Positions 34,222 through 42,964 of a stretch of DNA of 47,435 nucleotides are shown piece by piece (position 1 is the first letter of the stretch; every line of letters begins with the position of its first letter). The notes beneath the pieces are model-generated. The model saw only the letters and a program-made list of their open reading frames with translations. It searched no databases and had not been told where the DNA came from. A program made the translations under genes and the position numbers. The DNA comes from Lachnospiraceae bacterium (GTDB lineage Bacteria; Bacillota; Clostridia; Lachnospirales; Lachnospiraceae): NCBI GenBank assembly GCA_016282745.1, contig JAEELL010000073.1, forward strand, positions 1 to 47,435. Direction: 5' to 3'.

Positions 34222-36086
34222 TATCTTACTGCTGCCTGATTAGCAGCTTCCTCCTTTGCGCGCTCTGATGCTTCATGAGTTCCAACTTCAGCTCCCAAGG
34301 TGTTTATATCTCCCATATTTGATTCCGAGTTTGTTTCAGTTGTTCCCGGTGTCTTTCCTGCTGCTTCTATTTCCATTTGCTGCCCGAGTATTCCCATAAC
34401 CTGCTGCAACTGCATTGATAATTCCTGAACCTTTTGGAATAACATACCATTCTGGCTTATCTTCTGCTGGACCATATCTTTTCCGTCAAACTCCATCATC
34501 TCTAAAGCTACCATTGCCTGATCAGTTAGTTCAGGGTTGAAAAATCCCATTGAATACAATTCCTTTGCAAGCTCGTTCTGAGATAGTTTAGCAAACGGAC
34601 TTGCCTTTTGCGAAACGCAGCGTAGGTCAAACACTGGTCTTCTGGTTCCAATGGTTACCCCCTCCACCTGAATAGGCTGTTCCTGTATCTGAGAGTTGTC
34701 ATAAGTAACGAATTCAAATTCTTCATTCGGTGCTGTTATTCTGAAGTTTCTAGGTTCAGTATAGAATTGTCTCATGAGCTCAATAACAAGTTTTCCGATT
34801 TCCTGATGAACGCGGTATGAAGCTTTGATAGTATCACGTGATAATTTACTTCCTGCTTCCATCAGTGCCGCAATAGCGCTTCCTGCTGTTACACCTGCTG
34901 CAGTTCCGCCTTGACTAAAATCTCTGTTTCCTGAAGTTTCTTTTAATTCCTCAATCTTGTTATTCATTACACCTATATAGTTTGGATCAAGTGGAGGTAT
35001 AGTGATAGGTCTCAATTTTGAGTCGTCAAAGTTTCCGTCTACTTCCACTATTGCTTCTTCAGGATCAGCAAACTGTTCCAGATTAATTCCAATGTTTCTG
35101 TTAGCAAAATATCTCGGACTACTTCCCCATAAAGAAGAACGCATAATATTATCTCCAAGCTTATCTATGTATCTTTGCGGATTCTTCATTATGTCGATAT
35201 ATCCAAACCCTGCCGGATATCCTTCTTCCTGGAACATGGTGTCGAAAATAACAGGATACTTACCATGCCAGTACCATCCTTTTTCCTGATACTCTTCATT
35301 GTTTTCACTGGCAAATAATACATGGCCGTCACAGTATTTTACGTAGTGCAATATAGTTTTAGTTTTAGCAATTCCGCTCTCGTCATTTACTTCAATCTGT
35401 TTCTTGTAATACCAGTCAACTACTGCCACTTTGCCTGAAGTATCCAAGTAATCGTTGTGAGTGTATGTTACTACTTTTGAGCCTTCACCTGTTCCTTTGA
35501 CATCTACTCCATATAAATCTTTAACTAGGTCTGCATCTATCATCTCAACGATAAATAAGTTTCTTGATTTTTGTATATCCATTATGCCCGGCTCCCAGAA
35601 TACGTTTAATATGTCAATCTTTTGAATATCTACGTCTCCAAGCCCTTCTTCTAGTCCATTATTCCAAAAAACTCCATAAACTGCGGTTCCTGATTTTAAT
35701 TTGTTCCACCAGCAGTCATTATAAGTCTGTTCGAAATTTGCGTTTTCGAAGATACACGGAAGAATGCTACTCAATGCTTTAGCAGTAACTCTATCCGATT
35801 CTTCTCTTGGAAGCACATTCAGTTCCGGATAATTATCCATCGCGTCAGCGTGCTTATTTGCAATTGAGTTAAATAACCATGCTGATGTTACTTTGTCTCT
35901 TTTGACTTTCTTTTCATCTTCTTTCTGTTCATTCTGCTGCCAATGAAGCATCTTCCAATACTGCTCATTCTCGACTATTCTCAAGTCAAGTGACGCTTTT
36001 CCATCCTTGTATTTTTCTCTAATCGCTTCAGCTTCTTTGACCTTATCTGCAGTGATAGGTCCATTTGTAATTTCAAATTCGTCCAT
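34221..36086 (-). CDS. Portal protein, podovirus type
   Basis: A 621-residue portal that forms the DNA entry ring. It begins MDEFEITNGPITADK; a helical start with EQYWKMLHWQQNE is followed by the central FEDYFEEGYPAGFGYI-like segment (FQEEGYPAGFGYIDIMKNPQ) and long C-terminal helices with a Gln-rich tail. Length and layout fit portals of short-tailed phages. AGGAGGAATT directly precedes the ATG. It lies downstream of the large terminase by 8 bases and overlaps the protease gene. Confidence 0.88.
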   Translation of the reverse strand: MDEFEITNGPITADKVKEAEAIREKYKDGKASLDLRIVENEQYWKMLHWQQNEQKEDEKKVKRDKVTSAWLFNSIANKHADAMDNYPELNVLPREESDRVTAKALSSILPCIFENANFEQTYNDCWWNKLKSGTAVYGVFWNNGLEEGLGDVDIQKIDILNVFWEPGIMDIQKSRNLFIVEMIDADLVKDLYGVDVKGTGEGSKVVTYTHNDYLDTSGKVAVVDWYYKKQIEVNDESGIAKTKTILHYVKYCDGHVLFASENNEEYQEKGWYWHGKYPVIFDTMFQEEGYPAGFGYIDIMKNPQRYIDKLGDNIMRSSLWGSSPRYFANRNIGINLEQFADPEEAIVEVDGNFDDSKLRPITIPPLDPNYIGVMNNKIEELKETSGNRDFSQGGTAAGVTAGSAIAALMEAGSKLSRDTIKASYRVHQEIGKLVIELMRQFYTEPRNFRITAPNEEFEFVTYDNSQIQEQPIQVEGVTIGTRRPVFDLRCVSQKASPFAKLSQNELAKELYSMGFFNPELTDQAMVALEMMEFDGKDMVQQKISQNGMLFQKVQELSMQLQQVMGILGQQMEIEAAGKTPGTTETNSESNMGDINTLGAEVGTHEASERAKEEAANQAAVR

Positions 36087-36094
36087 AATTCCTC

Positions 36095-37519
36095 CTAATA
36101 TCCATACGGTTTTATATTTTTATACATTCTTAAAGGATCCTCTTGTGGTATTGGCGGTGCTAACTTATTCATTCTTGGAGCTATGGGATTATCCATCAAC
36201 ACATAACGACACTCGTCATAAATATGATCTTCCATATCGGTATCAATATCCTCAACGTATTTTTCTGAATAAATCAGGTTCGGTATGGTTCTTATAAAGT
36301 GCTTACATGTATTAAACACATAGAATAGTGGTTTATCATCTTCTCCAAAAGCCATTCTGTAATGCATCTGCATCTTCCCTGCAATACGCGTGTTATCTCC
36401 GGTGTCCCAGTGAATGAAATTTGGGGAATCCTCCATCATATCTGCTATGCTCTCACCAGTAGTTCTTTGGAAGATAGCAGGATCTGCTATGGCTCTTACT
36501 ATCTTTCGACCTTTAAGGTTTATATCTTCATTCTCGATTCTCCTGATTTCCTGTGCAATTCTTCTAGGTTCAATTCTTATACCTTCGTTCGGAGTTCCTG
36601 TGCATCCATAGTATTCTGCAATTCTGTAAATACGTCCTTCAGTGCTTTGGGTATACCATCCTACAGAAAAAGGTCTTGAATAACCATAGTCAAATCCTCT
36701 GTATATAGGCCAAGTCTTTGGAACTATAAAAGGATTGATAACATGAGTAAGTTTGTGGTCATCATAGTGAGTAGGCTCATCTCTCCACTCCGTAAATACC
36801 TGTCCTGTAAATGAATTCCAATCTCCATACAAAAGCGCGTTTCTTTCTGCCTCCGGCATCATAGCCAAACGTCCTATGTATCCGGGATCATTTGACATTA
36901 GAATCTTATTGTCAAAGACCGATGACGGAATAAATATCCTCGATTTTCTCTGATGAATCACCTCTCCTGCCGGTGTATTAATGTCAATATTGGTCCAGAT
37001 AGTTGTCTTTGGCGGTGCTGCTGTGATGAATCTATCTTTTACCCATCCATGACCTATACCTCCGGGGTTTCCTGTAGCTCTTATATAACTCCTTAGTCCT
37101 GATACTGTTGGTCTGTTTCGCGAAAACAGATACATATACTGATCAAGTGTAAAATGCGTCAGCTCGTCAAATCCAATAAAATCAAAAGCTTTACCCTGAT
37201 AATCCGTCTTAAAGGTTGAATTGATATTTCCAAAATAGATTTTTGCTCCCGAAGGGAACCGCCATACGTGTGCGTTGGCATTAAATTTCGCTTTAGGGTA
37301 CGCTTTTTTGTACAGATACTGCGACCGATCTATTAATTCCGTCAAATCTGGGTAAGTTCTTCGGAAAATTATTCCCTTATAGCCTTCAATCGACACCTGC
37401 CTCAATGCTTCTGTCAATAGCGCGTCGCTTTTTCCTCCACCTGCTGCACCTCCGTAAAAAGCTTCGTCCTCCCACCGGCTCTGAAAATCAAATTGTGTCG
37501 GCTGCGGAGTCCATATCAT
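36095..37519 (-). CDS. terL: Terminase large subunit
   Basis: A 474-residue packaging motor. The Walker A motif GGAAGGGKSD has K30; Walker B (FIGFDEL) lies near 113-120. The C-terminal nuclease domain has Asp residues in YRGFDYGYSRP and RAIADPAIF. It pumps DNA into the prohead and cuts concatemers. I choose the ATG at 37519 behind AGGGTGA; two in-frame GTG codons 3 and 6 codons upstream are possible. The gene overlaps the end of the small subunit by a few bases at most. Confidence 0.92.
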   Translation of the reverse strand: MIWTPQPTQFDFQSRWEDEAFYGGAAGGGKSDALLTEALRQVSIEGYKGIIFRRTYPDLTELIDRSQYLYKKAYPKAKFNANAHVWRFPSGAKIYFGNINSTFKTDYQGKAFDFIGFDELTHFTLDQYMYLFSRNRPTVSGLRSYIRATGNPGGIGHGWVKDRFITAAPPKTTIWTNIDINTPAGEVIHQRKSRIFIPSSVFDNKILMSNDPGYIGRLAMMPEAERNALLYGDWNSFTGQVFTEWRDEPTHYDDHKLTHVINPFIVPKTWPIYRGFDYGYSRPFSVGWYTQSTEGRIYRIAEYYGCTGTPNEGIRIEPRRIAQEIRRIENEDINLKGRKIVRAIADPAIFQRTTGESIADMMEDSPNFIHWDTGDNTRIAGKMQMHYRMAFGEDDKPLFYVFNTCKHFIRTIPNLIYSEKYVEDIDTDMEDHIYDECRYVLMDNPIAPRMNKLAPPIPQEDPLRMYKNIKPYGY

Positions 37520-37520
37520 T

Positions 37521-38105
37521 TTACTCACCCTGTTCACCTTCTTCCGGAGTTAAGATTTGAGCTATTTCAATAGCGCCAAACTCTTCCTGTTCTTCGTCAG
37601 TCTGGTATATCTTGTCTTTCATAAGCTGCAGCTTTTCAGTTTCAATATCCATTTTCTGATTTTCAGGCTCTGTATATAACTCATACAGGTTCCTGGTTGC
37701 TGCAGTAAGTTCCCTTATGGCTGAAGTAATATCCTTAACAGCTCTTGAATCAACCTTTTTCATGACTTTTTCTTTCGTTACCATGTTTCCGTTTTTATCA
37801 GTGGTTGATATGATATGTCTCCTGAACTGTTTATCATCTTCAAAGATTTCGCATATCTTATCTGCTAGTGAATCTGCCGACTGCTGCAACTTAACAAGTT
37901 TATCGACATCGCGTGCGCCTGTGCGTGCGAGAGCTTTTGCCTTAACTTCACTGCAATACTGCCTTCTTTTTTTCTGCCAGTTATTCCTGATTGCATACTT
38001 CTCAACCGAGCTTACAGATATATCATGTTTTTTGGCCAACTTACTGTAAGAAGTTTTTGTAGTCAGATATTCAATTTCAAGTTTATCCCAATTGATTTTT
38101 GCCAA
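37521..38105 (-). CDS. terS: Terminase small subunit
   Basis: A 194-residue protein with an N-terminal helix-turn-helix (TSYSKLAKKHDISVSSVEKY), a coiled-coil middle and an acidic C-terminus. It recognises phage DNA for packaging. The start codon is TTG, 6-8 bases after GGAGGG. It is the first gene of the packaging module, just after a terminator and copy 1 of the 13-mer. Confidence 0.85.
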   Translation of the reverse strand: MAKINWDKLEIEYLTTKTSYSKLAKKHDISVSSVEKYAIRNNWQKKRRQYCSEVKAKALARTGARDVDKLVKLQQSADSLADKICEIFEDDKQFRRHIISTTDKNGNMVTKEKVMKKVDSRAVKDITSAIRELTAATRNLYELYTEPENQKMDIETEKLQLMKDKIYQTDEEQEEFGAIEIAQILTPEEGEQGE

Positions 38106-38153
38106 GCCTTTTTCCCTCCTTTGATTTTCAATATACTTTTTTTCTTTTTTTGT

Positions 38154-38166
38154 TTTCTACCAAGCA
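38154..38166 (-). repeat. Late-module 13-mer, copy 1 (before terminase genes)
   Basis: TGCTTGGTAGAAA on the transcribed strand, beginning 1 base after a terminator T-run and about 50 bases before the terminase start codon. Confidence 0.85.
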
Positions 38167-38167
38167 C

Positions 38168-38216
38168 AAAAAGAGGTGTTTCTCAACATTTTTCTCAAAA
38201 CATTAAAAAACACCTC
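38168..38216 (-). terminator. Terminator separating early and packaging genes
   Basis: A 9-bp stem GAGGTGTTT / AAACACCTC with a 26-base loop, followed by TTTTT on the minus strand. It lies 8 bases past the stop of the gene at 38225. Confidence 0.7.
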
Positions 38217-38224
38217 AAAATTTA

Positions 38225-39055
38225 TTATTTCTTTTCGGCAAACCACGCAACAATCATCGAGCCGGAGTGCTTATCAAACACTTCAAAGCTGTGATGAAGT
38301 CTTGCTTTTATCTTTTCCGGAAATACTATACTGTTTTTTCTCTTCTCGAGTTCTTTTTTTGCATTCTTGATTGCAATAAAGTTTTCTTCCTGCCCATCCT
38401 GCTTTCCGACTACTATGTAATCACCATAGAGATTTCCATGTCCGCATTGTTTTATCTTTGTTGCTACTGCCTTTTGATAATCTTTATAATTGTCATTCAT
38501 GAATTCCTGCTTTTCTTTGTCGAACAGTGTAATGACTATTTCCTGACTTGCCTTATCCTGTACTACTATTACGTCATAATTTGACTGATACTTTGCAAGG
38601 TCCTCAATCTTAACTCTGATTTCATCTTTTCCTGCCAATTCAAAGGCAAGATATTTAGTCAGAAGTTCCGTCGATGCAGTTCTTGCTTTTTCCTGATCCA
38701 GTGCATTTTGTCTCCACTGTATCTGATGCACGAGTGCATTACGTTCACGTTCAAAAGCCTGCTGCTCTATCTTTAACTCTTTGATAAGTTTAGTGGCAGA
38801 CTCCAGTTTTTCCTGTGTAGTTTTCTTCATGTCATTCTCCTCCTGGTATTTTATTAATTCTAAAAGCTTTGCATACTCACATTTGCAATAGTCAAATGAT
38901 TTACAGTACTTTAGCTGATAGCTTCTCTTGTGTCCGGGCGTGTTAAATTTACAGACCTGCTCCATGCAGTCTGTAAGACCTTCACAAAAAATATTTTGTT
39001 TGTTTTCGCCCACGTAAAAAGGACATACTACGTCCTGTTCGCCATAGTATTTCAT
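38225..39055 (-). CDS. Phage protein with a Cys-rich N-terminal domain
   Basis: A 276-residue protein. Residues 1-60 carry many cysteines (CPFYVGENKQNIFCEG, CMEQVCKF, YCKSFDYCKCEY) typical of a zinc-binding domain found in Clostridia phages. A coiled coil follows (about 75-125), then an alpha/beta C-terminal domain (NYDVIVVQDK, GNLYGDYIVVGKQ, GSMIVAWFAEKK). Its function is unknown. It is the last gene before the early/late terminator. AGGAGACGAT precedes the ATG. An internal ATG near codon 76 could give the C-terminal part alone. Confidence 0.6.
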   Translation of the reverse strand: MKYYGEQDVVCPFYVGENKQNIFCEGLTDCMEQVCKFNTPGHKRSYQLKYCKSFDYCKCEYAKLLELIKYQEENDMKKTTQEKLESATKLIKELKIEQQAFERERNALVHQIQWRQNALDQEKARTASTELLTKYLAFELAGKDEIRVKIEDLAKYQSNYDVIVVQDKASQEIVITLFDKEKQEFMNDNYKDYQKAVATKIKQCGHGNLYGDYIVVGKQDGQEENFIAIKNAKKELEKRKNSIVFPEKIKARLHHSFEVFDKHSGSMIVAWFAEKK

Positions 39056-39063
39056 ATCGTCTC

Positions 39064-39840
39064 CTATATCTGCAGTTTTCGTATGTTGCCATTACCCACT
39101 GCCGGTTGTTTGTTTTCTTTTATCAGTTTCAGAGTGAAGCTTTGATGTACATGGCCAAACTCATTGACGAGTTCAAGAATTGAATCGGTGTCAATGATAT
39201 ATTTTCCCTTATATTCCTTTGGTACCTCTATTGCACCAAATCCTCTTACCTTGTGAACACTCACTTTTGTCGGTTCTGGATTAATGAGATTTCTGCTGCA
39301 TGTATATCTAAGTCTTCTTCCCTCTTTGTTTCTGAAAGTCTTTTCAGTTTCCTTGATCAGATACGATGCAAGTTCCGCCACATCATCATCGTCATGTATC
39401 GGTGAGTAGTTCACTCCATCCGGCCAATTCTTTTTCATAAATTCGAACAGTCCCGGAAAGTTGTTGATGATGAAATGGTGATGGATGGCTACATGCTCAT
39501 ACTCTGTCACTGTTATATATTTCAAAACATGACCGTTTCTCTTGCAGTAGGTTCTCAATTTTCTCATGAATTTTTTCATCCATTCATTTGCCTGTTCTGC
39601 GGTCGGTCTGTTCGTTTTGTCATAGGTCAATGTCATATGCCAATCATCAGATGTGAAGTTAGCTTTTATTTTTCTGCGTAGCTTCTTTTCAGCCTGCTTT
39701 CGATTATGCTCTGCTACCTTCTCTGGAGTCGGTCTATATTTTTCTGATTTCATCTGTAATTTTTTTCCGTAATTCGCTGAATACCCTCTTTCGATTTCGA
39801 CAGTGGATCCAAACTCATATATCTTTTCAATGTTTGGCAT
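39064..39840 (-). CDS. HUH-type replication initiator (Rep, ORF2/G2P-like)
   Basis: A 258-residue protein matching the Rep family of Clostridia prophages. Motif I-like DWHMTLTYDK lies at 66-75, H120-H121-H122 in VAIHHHFIIN is the metal-binding HUH motif, and Y160 with K163 in SYLIKE is the candidate nicking tyrosine. Such enzymes nick one DNA strand and stay covalently attached to start rolling-circle replication. A 64-base inverted repeat lies about 55 bases upstream, a likely origin or operator. It is the only clear replication protein in the phage. Nicking activity is inferred from motifs. Confidence 0.75.
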   Translation of the reverse strand: MPNIEKIYEFGSTVEIERGYSANYGKKLQMKSEKYRPTPEKVAEHNRKQAEKKLRRKIKANFTSDDWHMTLTYDKTNRPTAEQANEWMKKFMRKLRTYCKRNGHVLKYITVTEYEHVAIHHHFIINNFPGLFEFMKKNWPDGVNYSPIHDDDDVAELASYLIKETEKTFRNKEGRRLRYTCSRNLINPEPTKVSVHKVRGFGAIEVPKEYKGKYIIDTDSILELVNEFGHVHQSFTLKLIKENKQPAVGNGNIRKLQI

Positions 39841-39893
39841 ATTATTTTTCTCTCTTTTTGTAAAATCTATATAAAAATGGTTCTAAGTTTAAT

Positions 39894-39957
39894 ATGAATA
39901 TCAAGTTGTAAACAGAGCACCATTTTGGCTCCGGATACAACCTGCATTGATATTCAT
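39894..39957. repeat. Long inverted repeat before rep, possible origin
   Basis: Outer arms ATGAATATCAA / TTGATATTCAT are perfect (11 bp); then GTTGTA/TACAAC pair (6 bp) with a 5-base bulge on one side, and GAGC/GCTC closes a 9-base loop. A cruciform of this kind in a non-coding gap next to an HUH Rep gene is typical of a nicking origin. Confidence 0.65.
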
Positions 39958-39971
39958 TTCATAGTCTCTTA

Positions 39972-40175
39972 TTATTTGTAACTGTTTCTTCTCTCGGATT
40001 TTTTATGTTCTTTCTTTGGTGGGAACTTTGTTATCGTTCTTCTCTTATTAGAATCTTTTCCTATGAGATAAATGTAAAATTCCGTTTCTTTGATAACCAT
40101 CCAGTTGTCAGGGTTTAAATGATTATCCTTTATTATTATCTTTTGTGCCCTCGTTGGTTTCTTTGCTCTTTTCAT
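39972..40175 (-). CDS. Small basic DUF6906-like phage protein
   Basis: A 67-residue protein with the family pattern KKPTRAQKIIIKDNHLNPDN followed by WMVIKET and a basic tail. These proteins are common in Firmicutes phages and have no known function; the basic charge suggests nucleic acid binding. It is coupled to the upstream Myb-like gene by a 53-base overlap. GGGAGAGG lies shortly before the ATG. Confidence 0.7.
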   Translation of the reverse strand: MKRAKKPTRAQKIIIKDNHLNPDNWMVIKETEFYIYLIGKDSNKRRTITKFPPKKEHKKSERRNSYK

Positions 40176-40953
40176 TCAACCTCTCCCTGTACATCTTTCT
40201 TGCTTTGTCCAAGTTTTCAGTTTTAAACATTCTGCCTACTTTCCCTTTTGTAGATTTTTCGGATCTGTTCAATCTGTTCGATATGATTTTGTAATTCAAG
40301 CCCTCTTCAATCATCTCGATTAAGAGTTTTTCTTCTTCTTTGGTCCATAATCTTGTTCTGTTTTTAACCGGTCTTTCCATTAAACCCAGAAATATGATTC
40401 TCCTGCTTATTGCTCCTTCAGTTCTGTTTAAAATTTCAGACAGTTCGCGGTAATCGTATTTATATTCTTTAAGCAGCTTTGTGAGTTTTTCATCTTCTGT
40501 CTTGGTCCACGGTTCTTTGTTTACTTTCGTCCTCTGGTCATTGATTCTTTTTTCTTTCACCCAAGCAGGTTCAACTCCCAACAGATTTTCTTCGAAGTCT
40601 TGAAAGTTTAAGTAGTATCTGTTTTCAAATGCCCATTTCCAAAAGTCCTCAATATAGATGACCTTGATTCGTTTTTCTTTGATAAGTTTTCTTTTAACCG
40701 GCAGTTTTCTGTTTTTAATCATACTTTTTGTGCGGTACCCTCCGGTGCTAAAACCTAAAGCTTTGATTAATACGTTGTATGTAATGTAATCACCGTTTAA
40801 TTCGTATCTTCCAAGATGCATCCTTATCTTTTTGTTCATAATTGCCTTTTCCGTTCTTCCAAGTACTTTTGATATGTAGCCAACAGATTTTACTCCCCAG
40901 GCATTTGCCAGATACTCCTCTTCCTCTTTTGACCAATTCTTTCCTTTTCCCAT
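40123..40953 (-). CDS. Myb/SANT-like DNA-binding protein with three repeats
   Basis: A 276-residue basic protein. Three Trp-containing Myb-like helical repeats are visible: near 4-45 (NWSKEEEEYLANAWG), 147-190 (PWTKTEDEKLTKLLKEY) and 203-245 (LWTKEEEKLLIEMIEEG), the last two followed by L/NRTEGAIS- or NRSEKSTK-type recognition helices. A merR-like segment (about 55-110) lies between. It is probably a phage transcription regulator. Its ATG overlaps the stop of the zinc ribbon gene (TAATG). Late-gene activation is possible but not shown. Confidence 0.72.
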   Translation of the reverse strand: MGKGKNWSKEEEEYLANAWGVKSVGYISKVLGRTEKAIMNKKIRMHLGRYELNGDYITYNVLIKALGFSTGGYRTKSMIKNRKLPVKRKLIKEKRIKVIYIEDFWKWAFENRYYLNFQDFEENLLGVEPAWVKEKRINDQRTKVNKEPWTKTEDEKLTKLLKEYKYDYRELSEILNRTEGAISRRIIFLGLMERPVKNRTRLWTKEEEKLLIEMIEEGLNYKIISNRLNRSEKSTKGKVGRMFKTENLDKARKMYRERLNEKSKETNEGTKDNNKG

Positions 40954-41102
40954 TACACGATCATCCTATAACCGCAAGCAGGGCAATGTGCCCCGCTTAG
41001 CTTTTTATCTCTGGTAATTATTTCAATAGTTCCTCCGCACTCACACGTTGCGGTATTTTTTCCTTCCTTGAGTGCCTTTGCAATAATTATTAGATTTTTC
41101 AT
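40953..41102 (-). CDS. Small zinc ribbon protein (49 residues)
   Basis: A short gene, MKNLIIIAKALKEGKNTA then CECGG, and 20 residues later CPACGYRMIV. Two Cys pairs (CxC and CxxC) make a compact zinc ribbon. It begins 5 bases after the ParB stop and ends with TAATG into the Myb-like gene. The ribosome binding site is weak, so translation is probably coupled to ParB. It is too short for most gene callers but fills the gap exactly. Confidence 0.65.
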   Translation of the reverse strand: MKNLIIIAKALKEGKNTATCECGGTIEIITRDKKLSGAHCPACGYRMIV

Positions 41103-41107
41103 TAAAC

Positions 41108-42493
41108 TCATTCACGTTCTCCTTCAAATGCCTCGTGTGATCCATTTATGAACTCCTCTTTTTCTTTTGAAATACTGAATCCAAACTCTTTTAATACATT
41201 TATTAGCTGCGTTAAACTTTCTCCATTTGCTTTTCTGTAATCGTTATCCCAAGAAGTCAGTTCCGGTATTCCTTCCTTTGTAGCAAACAGTATCATTTGG
41301 ATTCCAATAGGAATTCCACTTATGCTTGTATCTACATCCGCTTTTTCTTCTTCCGTCATATTCCATGTGCTCTTATATTCGTCATATGCAATTTCATATA
41401 CCGTTTCTCTTAATTTGTTGAGCGATATATCCACTGATTTTAATAAGGAGTATCTCCACATAGGTCTAGTTACATCTTCCGGCCACACTACTTTTTTAAA
41501 ATAGATAAGCTTTATGAAATCTTTAATTTCCGTTTCTAAGTCTTTCTGAAGCTTATTGAGTATCTTTTTATTCTTTCTCTTCCTCTTTTCTTCTTCCGTC
41601 AATTCCTGCTTGGCCGTAGATTCTTTTTTCTTCTTTAAGTAAAATGTCAATCTTCCCCATCTTGATTTGTAATAAATCTTTTCATCTACCTTTTTAAGCG
41701 ATACTTTTTTTATTTCTTTATCCAAATCAAAGGATTTAATTTCTTCATAATCAGAGTAGTAATATGTATTATCAGGAATTTCTTCCAGTTCCCTATCTTT
41801 TAATTCTTTAAGAATCTTTTTGGCATTTTCTTCTCTTTGTTCTTTTGTAGCTTCCTGGTTTGCAAGGTACTGAAGGTTCTTTGAATCTCTCGCATTCTTC
41901 AAGATTTCATTTCTCTTGCTTATCTTTTTTACTTTCTCAAGAGCGTATAGGTCTTTTATGGAAAGTTGGAAGTTGTCATCCTCTTCCTTTTTCTTTAATT
42001 CCTTCTGATTGAGCTTTGCAATATTGATTCTGTGATAAATGGTAGTCTTACTAAATCCTACCTTTTCAGAGATAGTATCTACTGTTTCTCCTAAATCAAG
42101 CATTAACTGGAAGCTTTGCGCCTGCTCGTATACTGTTAAATCGTTACGCTGCATATTCTCTTCCAGCATTATTGCTATCTGTTCAGATTTACTGATGCCA
42201 CTTATTATTTTGCAAGGCACACTGTCAAGTCCTGCTGCTTTCGCTGCAGCTAAACGTCTATGGCCAATAAGTACTACGTACTTCTTAATGGCAGCTTTCT
42301 TAATATCCGGCTGTTCTTCTACCGGCAGTTCTAAACATTCTTTAGGAATCACTGTAAGATTTTGCATTATTCCATTTTTCTTAATTGATTCCGTCAACTC
42401 ACTTAAATCTCCAAGGTCTTTCCTTGGATTGTCCGGATGTTCTTTCAAATTAAAAATATCAATCGTCATGATTGATTTCATCTCTTGTTTCAT
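41108..42493 (-). CDS. ParB/RepB/Spo0J family protein
   Basis: A 461-residue protein. The N-terminal ParB nuclease-like domain shows HPDNPRKDL, IGHRRLAAAKAAGLDSVPCK (CTP-binding signature) and EENMQRNDLTVYEQA, followed by an HTH (VGFSKTTIYHRINIAKL). The C-terminal half is lysine/glutamate-rich. ParB proteins bind DNA sites as CTP-dependent clamps. No ParA lies nearby, so partition is doubtful; a role in replication or early gene control is more likely. The start at 42493 is set by GGAGG 5 bases upstream. Confidence 0.85.
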   Translation of the reverse strand: MKQEMKSIMTIDIFNLKEHPDNPRKDLGDLSELTESIKKNGIMQNLTVIPKECLELPVEEQPDIKKAAIKKYVVLIGHRRLAAAKAAGLDSVPCKIISGISKSEQIAIMLEENMQRNDLTVYEQAQSFQLMLDLGETVDTISEKVGFSKTTIYHRINIAKLNQKELKKKEEDDNFQLSIKDLYALEKVKKISKRNEILKNARDSKNLQYLANQEATKEQREENAKKILKELKDRELEEIPDNTYYYSDYEEIKSFDLDKEIKKVSLKKVDEKIYYKSRWGRLTFYLKKKKESTAKQELTEEEKRKRKNKKILNKLQKDLETEIKDFIKLIYFKKVVWPEDVTRPMWRYSLLKSVDISLNKLRETVYEIAYDEYKSTWNMTEEEKADVDTSISGIPIGIQMILFATKEGIPELTSWDNDYRKANGESLTQLINVLKEFGFSISKEKEEFINGSHEAFEGERE

Positions 42494-42641
42494 CTTTCCT
42501 CCAATCATATTCTTCCATTGATCTGCTCCAACGTTCTCTCTTCATTTCTTCATCTTCCGCTGCAATGCACAGTGCCCAGGTTAGGGCTATGGCAAATGCA
42601 ACTAATACTCCCAGTCCAATCCATATCATTGCATCTATCAT
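42459..42641 (-). CDS. Small membrane protein (60 residues)
   Basis: One N-terminal membrane segment (MIDAMIWIGLGVLVAFAIAL) and an acidic/basic cytoplasmic tail (EDEEMKRERWSRSMEEYDW). It starts with an ATGA overlap on the DUF551 gene, with AAGGAGG upstream, and its end overlaps the ParB start by 35 bases. No family is recognised. Confidence 0.6.
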   Translation of the reverse strand: MIDAMIWIGLGVLVAFAIALTWALCIAAEDEEMKRERWSRSMEEYDWRKDETRDEINHDD

Positions 42642-42964
42642 TGCTCCTCCTTGTATACCGGCATTGGAAGCCACGCATGTACTATCAATGAGTCATAATA
42701 AATTCCGCTGTCCGGATAATATTTCCCTTCTTCATAAAATCCCACAATAGTTGCTTTTTCATAAGTTATGTTTTCTGCCACCCCTGAAACACATAAAAGT
42801 ATTTCGTCTCCGTTTGCAGGAGGCTCATTAATTTTTGGATCTCTCCATCTGCATTGCTCTAGAGCATTTATAACTACCTTCGCTTCCTCTTTAGTAAGAG
42901 AGTAATGTTTAAAGCTCCAGCAATCAAAGCTCATTAAATTTGCCAACACTTCTTTTATTCTCAT
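42638..42964 (-). CDS. DUF551-like phage protein
   Basis: A 108-residue protein with the DUF551 pattern: CRWRDPKINEPPANGDEILL near the middle and HAWLPMPVY at the end. The family is frequent in phage early regions and has no known activity. The gene overlaps the MazG-like gene by 41 bases and the next gene by an ATGA junction, so it is part of a tightly coupled cluster. Confidence 0.75.
   Translation of the reverse strand: MRIKEVLANLMSFDCWSFKHYSLTKEEAKVVINALEQCRWRDPKINEPPANGDEILLCVSGVAENITYEKATIVGFYEEGKYYPDSGIYYDSLIVHAWLPMPVYKEEQ

Noticed and set aside
41108-42493. ParB as proof of a plasmid-like lysogen
   Set aside because: The element is integrated in cotJC and has a serine recombinase; no ParA is seen.
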